Shown: piece by piece, positions 23,830 through 26,386 of the stretch
Layout of the letters: every line of letters starts with the position of its first letter
Numbering within the stretch: the first letter of the stretch is position 1
Assembly: GCA_023229175.1 (NCBI GenBank)
Contig: JALNZV010000025.1
Coordinates: 1 to 26,386 of the forward strand
Direction: 5' to 3'
Origin: Tissierellaceae bacterium
GTDB lineage: Bacteria > Bacillota > Clostridia > Tissierellales > Tissierellaceae
Length of the DNA stretch: 26,386 bases
Made by a program: the position numbers and the translations under genes
The notes under the pieces: model-generated
What the model was told of the DNA's origin: nothing
Seen by the model: the letters and a program-made list of their open reading frames with translations, nothing else
Databases searched by the model: none

Positions 23830-24930
23830 TTAAAATAGTTTTATGGCTACTAGAATTTCTAAGTATCCCTCTATGATTTCCACGCTTTTAATTATATTTC
23901 CGCCGATAATAGGTTCAAGATTTAGTACAAAGTCTCCTGCCTCAAATAAATCCTCAAGGGTGCCCTTTTCCAGGGGCATTTCCAAAAAACTTCCTTTCTC
24001 CGGCACAAATTTCAGTATTTGTCCCCCTTCTATGGCAAAGTTTCCAGTGAGGTGCAGTCCCTTGTCTGGGGCATTTAGTTCTATCTCTCCATCTCTAAAT
24101 TTTATTTCCATCTTTGGTATCCAAGGGTATGCATTTATTATATCGTTAAATACCTTTTCTTCTATGGTACCTTTTACTCCCCTTAAAGTCAGGGTCTGTT
24201 TTATTCCACTTTCGGGAAAACTTCCCTCTTCAATTATCTTTGTAAATCCTTTTGTAAATTCGCCGACTATTTTCTTTAATTCCTCCATCATAATAGATAC
24301 GTACTCCAGCCTTTCAAGGTAAATTTCCCTGTCGCTTTGCAAAGAAGCTAGATATTCTTCCTGTTCCTTTACTAGGGCTTGTCTTCTACTTATGCTCTCT
24401 TGGAGGTCTTTTCGTTTCTCCCCAAGGAGCTCCACGCTTTTGTCCAAGTTTGCCTTTTCTTCCATTAGTTTTTCCCGCTTTTCCTCTATAGTCATTAGTA
24501 GCCCTTCTGTATTTTTCGTCAAATCCCTTAATATATTTATCCTGCGTATCAAGGAAGTCAAGCTGTCTGAGCCCAAGATTATATCTAAATAAGAGCCCGG
24601 CCCCATTTTCTGATATGTTTTCAATACTGCCTCCAAGGCATTTAAGTTTGTGTTATAGTCCTTTTCTTCTTCCTTTATTCTAAGGTCCAATGTCTCTATA
24701 TCTATGGATATACTCTTTATTTCATCGTCTATTCTCTTGCTTTCCCTTTCCATCTCTTCTATTTCTTGTACTTGGATAAATAGGTGCTTTAATATTTCTT
24801 TTTCTTCTTCTGTTATACTGTCAAGGCTTTCTTGTATGCGGATTATTTCCTCACTATTTTCAGTAAATATTTGAGAAGGTGTAAACAGCAATGCGATTAT
24901 TAAAATGAATATAAGGGCCTTTCTCATCAT
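23830..24930 (-). CDS. Secreted coiled-coil protein of the PcsB/CwlO N-terminal type without a hydrolase domain
   Basis: The 366-residue product starts at ATG 24930 behind AGGAGG. Residues 1-23 form a signal peptide. Residues about 27-230 are a long alpha-helical coiled coil interrupted by YLDIILGSDSLTSLIRRINIL (residues 114-134, cut as YLDIILGSDSL and SLIRRINIL), the segment typical of FtsX-binding PcsB and CwlO proteins. The last 130 residues (about 235-366) are beta-rich and do not show the HxxxD/HxH of M23 peptidases, the Cys-His of CHAP or the NlpC/P60 motifs. The gene directly precedes ftsE and ftsX, so it is the likely FtsEX partner. It may act through a separate hydrolase, as EnvC does with amidases, or bind lipid or wall. 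This is inference. Confidence 0.8.
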   Translation of the reverse strand: MMRKALIFILIIALLFTPSQIFTENSEEIIRIQESLDSITEEEKEILKHLFIQVQEIEEMERESKRIDDEIKSISIDIETLDLRIKEEEKDYNTNLNALEAVLKTYQKMGPGSYLDIILGSDSLTSLIRRINILRDLTKNTEGLLMTIEEKREKLMEEKANLDKSVELLGEKRKDLQESISRRQALVKEQEEYLASLQSDREIYLERLEYVSIMMEELKKIVGEFTKGFTKIIEEGSFPESGIKQTLTLRGVKGTIEEKVFNDIINAYPWIPKMEIKFRDGEIELNAPDKGLHLTGNFAIEGGQILKFVPEKGSFLEMPLEKGTLEDLFEAGDFVLNLEPIIGGNIIKSVEIIEGYLEILVAIKLF

Positions 24931-24942
24931 TTTTCTATCCTC

Positions 24943-25719
24943 CTAGGGTCTTCTCATTATGAAAAATTGATTTTTATAATGGACTGTTTCAATATCTTCG
25001 TAGATTTTACTGAAAACATCTTCGACAAAGGTTTTATCTATGTTTTCTACATTAAAGTGCTCGTAAATCCTCTTGTCTTTTAATACTATGATTGTATCAC
25101 AATAGCTAAGGGCCATATTTGGGTCATGTAGTGTTATGATGCCAGATTTTCCCTTGGCTTTTACTATCTCCCTTATCTTAGATAATACCATATGGCTATT
25201 GTTAAAATCCAGTGTGCTGTCGGGTTCGTCAAATAACATTATATCTGAATCTTGAAGCAATGATCGGGCTATGACTGCCAACTGCCTCTGCCCTTCGCTA
25301 AGGTGGAGAAAATTGGATTTGTACTTGGCCTCCATACCTACATCTTCCAGTGCCTCATATGCCTTCTCTTTATGTAAACTAGTAGGGCTGTCAAATACTC
25401 CCAAATACGGATTTATGCCCATTAGCACCACATCTAAGACCTCCGTGTCGTAGACTATACTGTGCCTCTGAGGCATAAAGCTTATGTGCTTCGCCCTTTC
25501 CTTTTCTTTATATGTATATATGTCCTTGTCCTCCACAAAGACATGGCCCTTTACGGGGCTTAGAAGTCCCCCTATTACTTTTAAAAGAGTAGTTTTGCCT
25601 GCCCCATTTAAGCCTAAAAGCCCCAGCAAAGTGCCTCTTTCCATGGAAAATCCTATGTCCTTTAATACTAAATTCCTATCATATCCTGCATTTATTTCTT
25701 GTACCTTTAATAGTCCCAT
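24943..25719 (-). CDS. FecE/BtuD-type ABC transporter ATP-binding protein
   Basis: The 258-residue product starts at ATG 25719 after AGGAGGAGA. Walker A GLNGAGKTT (36-44), a Q-loop MPQRH, signature LSEGQRQ, Walker B IMLFDEPDSTLD and the switch His in ITLHDP are visible. The overall sequence fits the iron-siderophore, heme or cobalamin importer class. It follows the FecCD permease gene by 12 bases and precedes the coiled-coil/FtsEX genes by 12 bases, so all six genes appear cotranscribed. The substrate cannot be told; the binding protein is not in the window. Confidence 0.9.
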   Translation of the reverse strand: MGLLKVQEINAGYDRNLVLKDIGFSMERGTLLGLLGLNGAGKTTLLKVIGGLLSPVKGHVFVEDKDIYTYKEKERAKHISFMPQRHSIVYDTEVLDVVLMGINPYLGVFDSPTSLHKEKAYEALEDVGMEAKYKSNFLHLSEGQRQLAVIARSLLQDSDIMLFDEPDSTLDFNNSHMVLSKIREIVKAKGKSGIITLHDPNMALSYCDTIIVLKDKRIYEHFNVENIDKTFVEDVFSKIYEDIETVHYKNQFFIMRRP

Positions 25720-25731
25720 GGTCTCCTCCTA

Positions 25732-26386
25732 CTATCTATACCTGTTCATTAAATAGGCCAAATACGGTGCCCCTATGAATGTGGTCAATATGCTAATGGG
25801 GATTTCACTACTGGATATGCTCCTGGCAAGACAGTCGGCAATTATCAGTATAATTGCACCTATTATTCCCGAGAAAATTGCAGTGCCGAAGTCGTTCTTT
25901 TTCCTGATTATTCTGCCCATATGGGGTGCTATTAGTCCTATAAAGGAAATTAAACCTGTGATGCTGACTATGCTGCCCACTACTAAGGTGGCAGCTACAA
26001 TGACAACGACTCTGACTTTCTTCACATTGACCCCTAGGCTCTTGCTCTCCTCGTCACTGAGGGACAGTATGTTAATCTGCCATCTGAGGAGAAATAAGGT
26101 AATTATCCCCATGGAGAAAAAAGGCAATATGGGCAGTAGTTTATCCGATGTAACTCCTGCAAAGGAGCCCATGGACCAAAACTCTATGGCCGCCAATTGC
26201 CTCTCTGGATCTGCAAAAAACTTCAGCAGCATAATGGCCCCTTGAGTAATGGAGCCTATGATAATCCCCGCCAATACTATGGTAGAAATGCCCCTGTCCC
26301 TTGACATATTTGTGAGGGCAATAGCAGTAAAAACTGCTATTAACCCTCCAAGGAATGCACTTATGCCTATGGCGTATATGCTGCCT
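25732..26386 (-). CDS. FecCD-family ABC importer permease (N-terminus off the window)
   Basis: The frame is open to the right edge and ends at TAG 25732; 218 codons are visible. The visible part covers the C-terminal half of a BtuC/FecCD permease. It contains the AFLGGLIAVF and GIIIGSITQGA motifs, the hydrophilic SLSDEESKSLGVNVKKVR loop that contacts the ATPase, VSITGLISFIGLIAPHMGR, and SSSEIPISILTTFIGAPYLAYL near the end. An ATG at 26307 lies mid-helix and is not the start. It imports siderophore, heme or corrinoid together with the downstream ATPase. Confidence 0.92.
   Translation of the reverse strand, partial: GSIYAIGISAFLGGLIAVFTAIALTNMSRDRGISTIVLAGIIIGSITQGAIMLLKFFADPERQLAAIEFWSMGSFAGVTSDKLLPILPFFSMGIITLFLLRWQINILSLSDEESKSLGVNVKKVRVVVIVAATLVVGSIVSITGLISFIGLIAPHMGRIIRKKNDFGTAIFSGIIGAIILIIADCLARSISSSEIPISILTTFIGAPYLAYLMNRYR

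Noticed and set aside
1..26386. CRISPR arrays, insertion sequences, riboswitches and origins
   Set aside because: No spaced direct repeats, transposase, conserved riboswitch core or DnaA-box cluster was found by reading the intergenic stretches.

Overview
The window is low-GC chromosomal DNA with strong AGGAGG-type ribosome binding sites, tight operons, and homologues of ComEB, YutG/PgpA, YkwD and LnrLMN. This points to a Firmicute, most likely an anaerobic, motile member of the Clostridia or Tissierellia; the exact taxon cannot be read from the sequence alone. I see no insertion sequence, CRISPR array or phage gene. No stretch longer than about 220 bases lacks a gene or a tRNA.

Positions 1-8450 form a signalling region. 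A minus-strand operon encodes, in order of transcription, a secreted NHL beta-propeller, a metallo-beta-lactamase-fold hydrolase, a membrane CHASE2-type class III adenylate cyclase and a secreted FecR-domain protein that runs off the left edge. A GAF/HD-GYP c-di-GMP phosphodiesterase diverges from it and meets, tail to tail, a chemoreceptor-like protein that carries its Cache-like sensor at the cytoplasmic C-terminus.

Positions 8451-15485 hold mostly single housekeeping and envelope genes. They are a secreted CAP/YkwD-type protein, a MATE efflux pump behind a long palindrome at its promoter, a minus-strand mscL / patatin phospholipase / CoA-type NUDIX operon, ComEB-type dCMP deaminase, RNase H1 and arginase. 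A clear terminator follows arginase.

Positions 15486-19900 hold an LnrLMN-like ABC exporter operon and an FMN alpha-hydroxy-acid oxidase with a four-cysteine N-terminus, closed by a bidirectional terminator. Positions 19894-21078 hold a YutG-type phosphatidylglycerophosphatase A, a small unknown protein and a tRNA-Ala(GGC), all on the minus strand.

Positions 21153-26386 look like one minus-strand operon: a FecCD-type permease (entering from the right edge), its ATPase, a secreted coiled-coil protein, FtsE, FtsX and YchF. The coiled-coil protein sits where PcsB, CwlO or EnvC partners of FtsEX are expected, but it has no visible peptidoglycan hydrolase domain. This and the NHL-MBL-cyclase-FecR operon are the two most interesting systems here.
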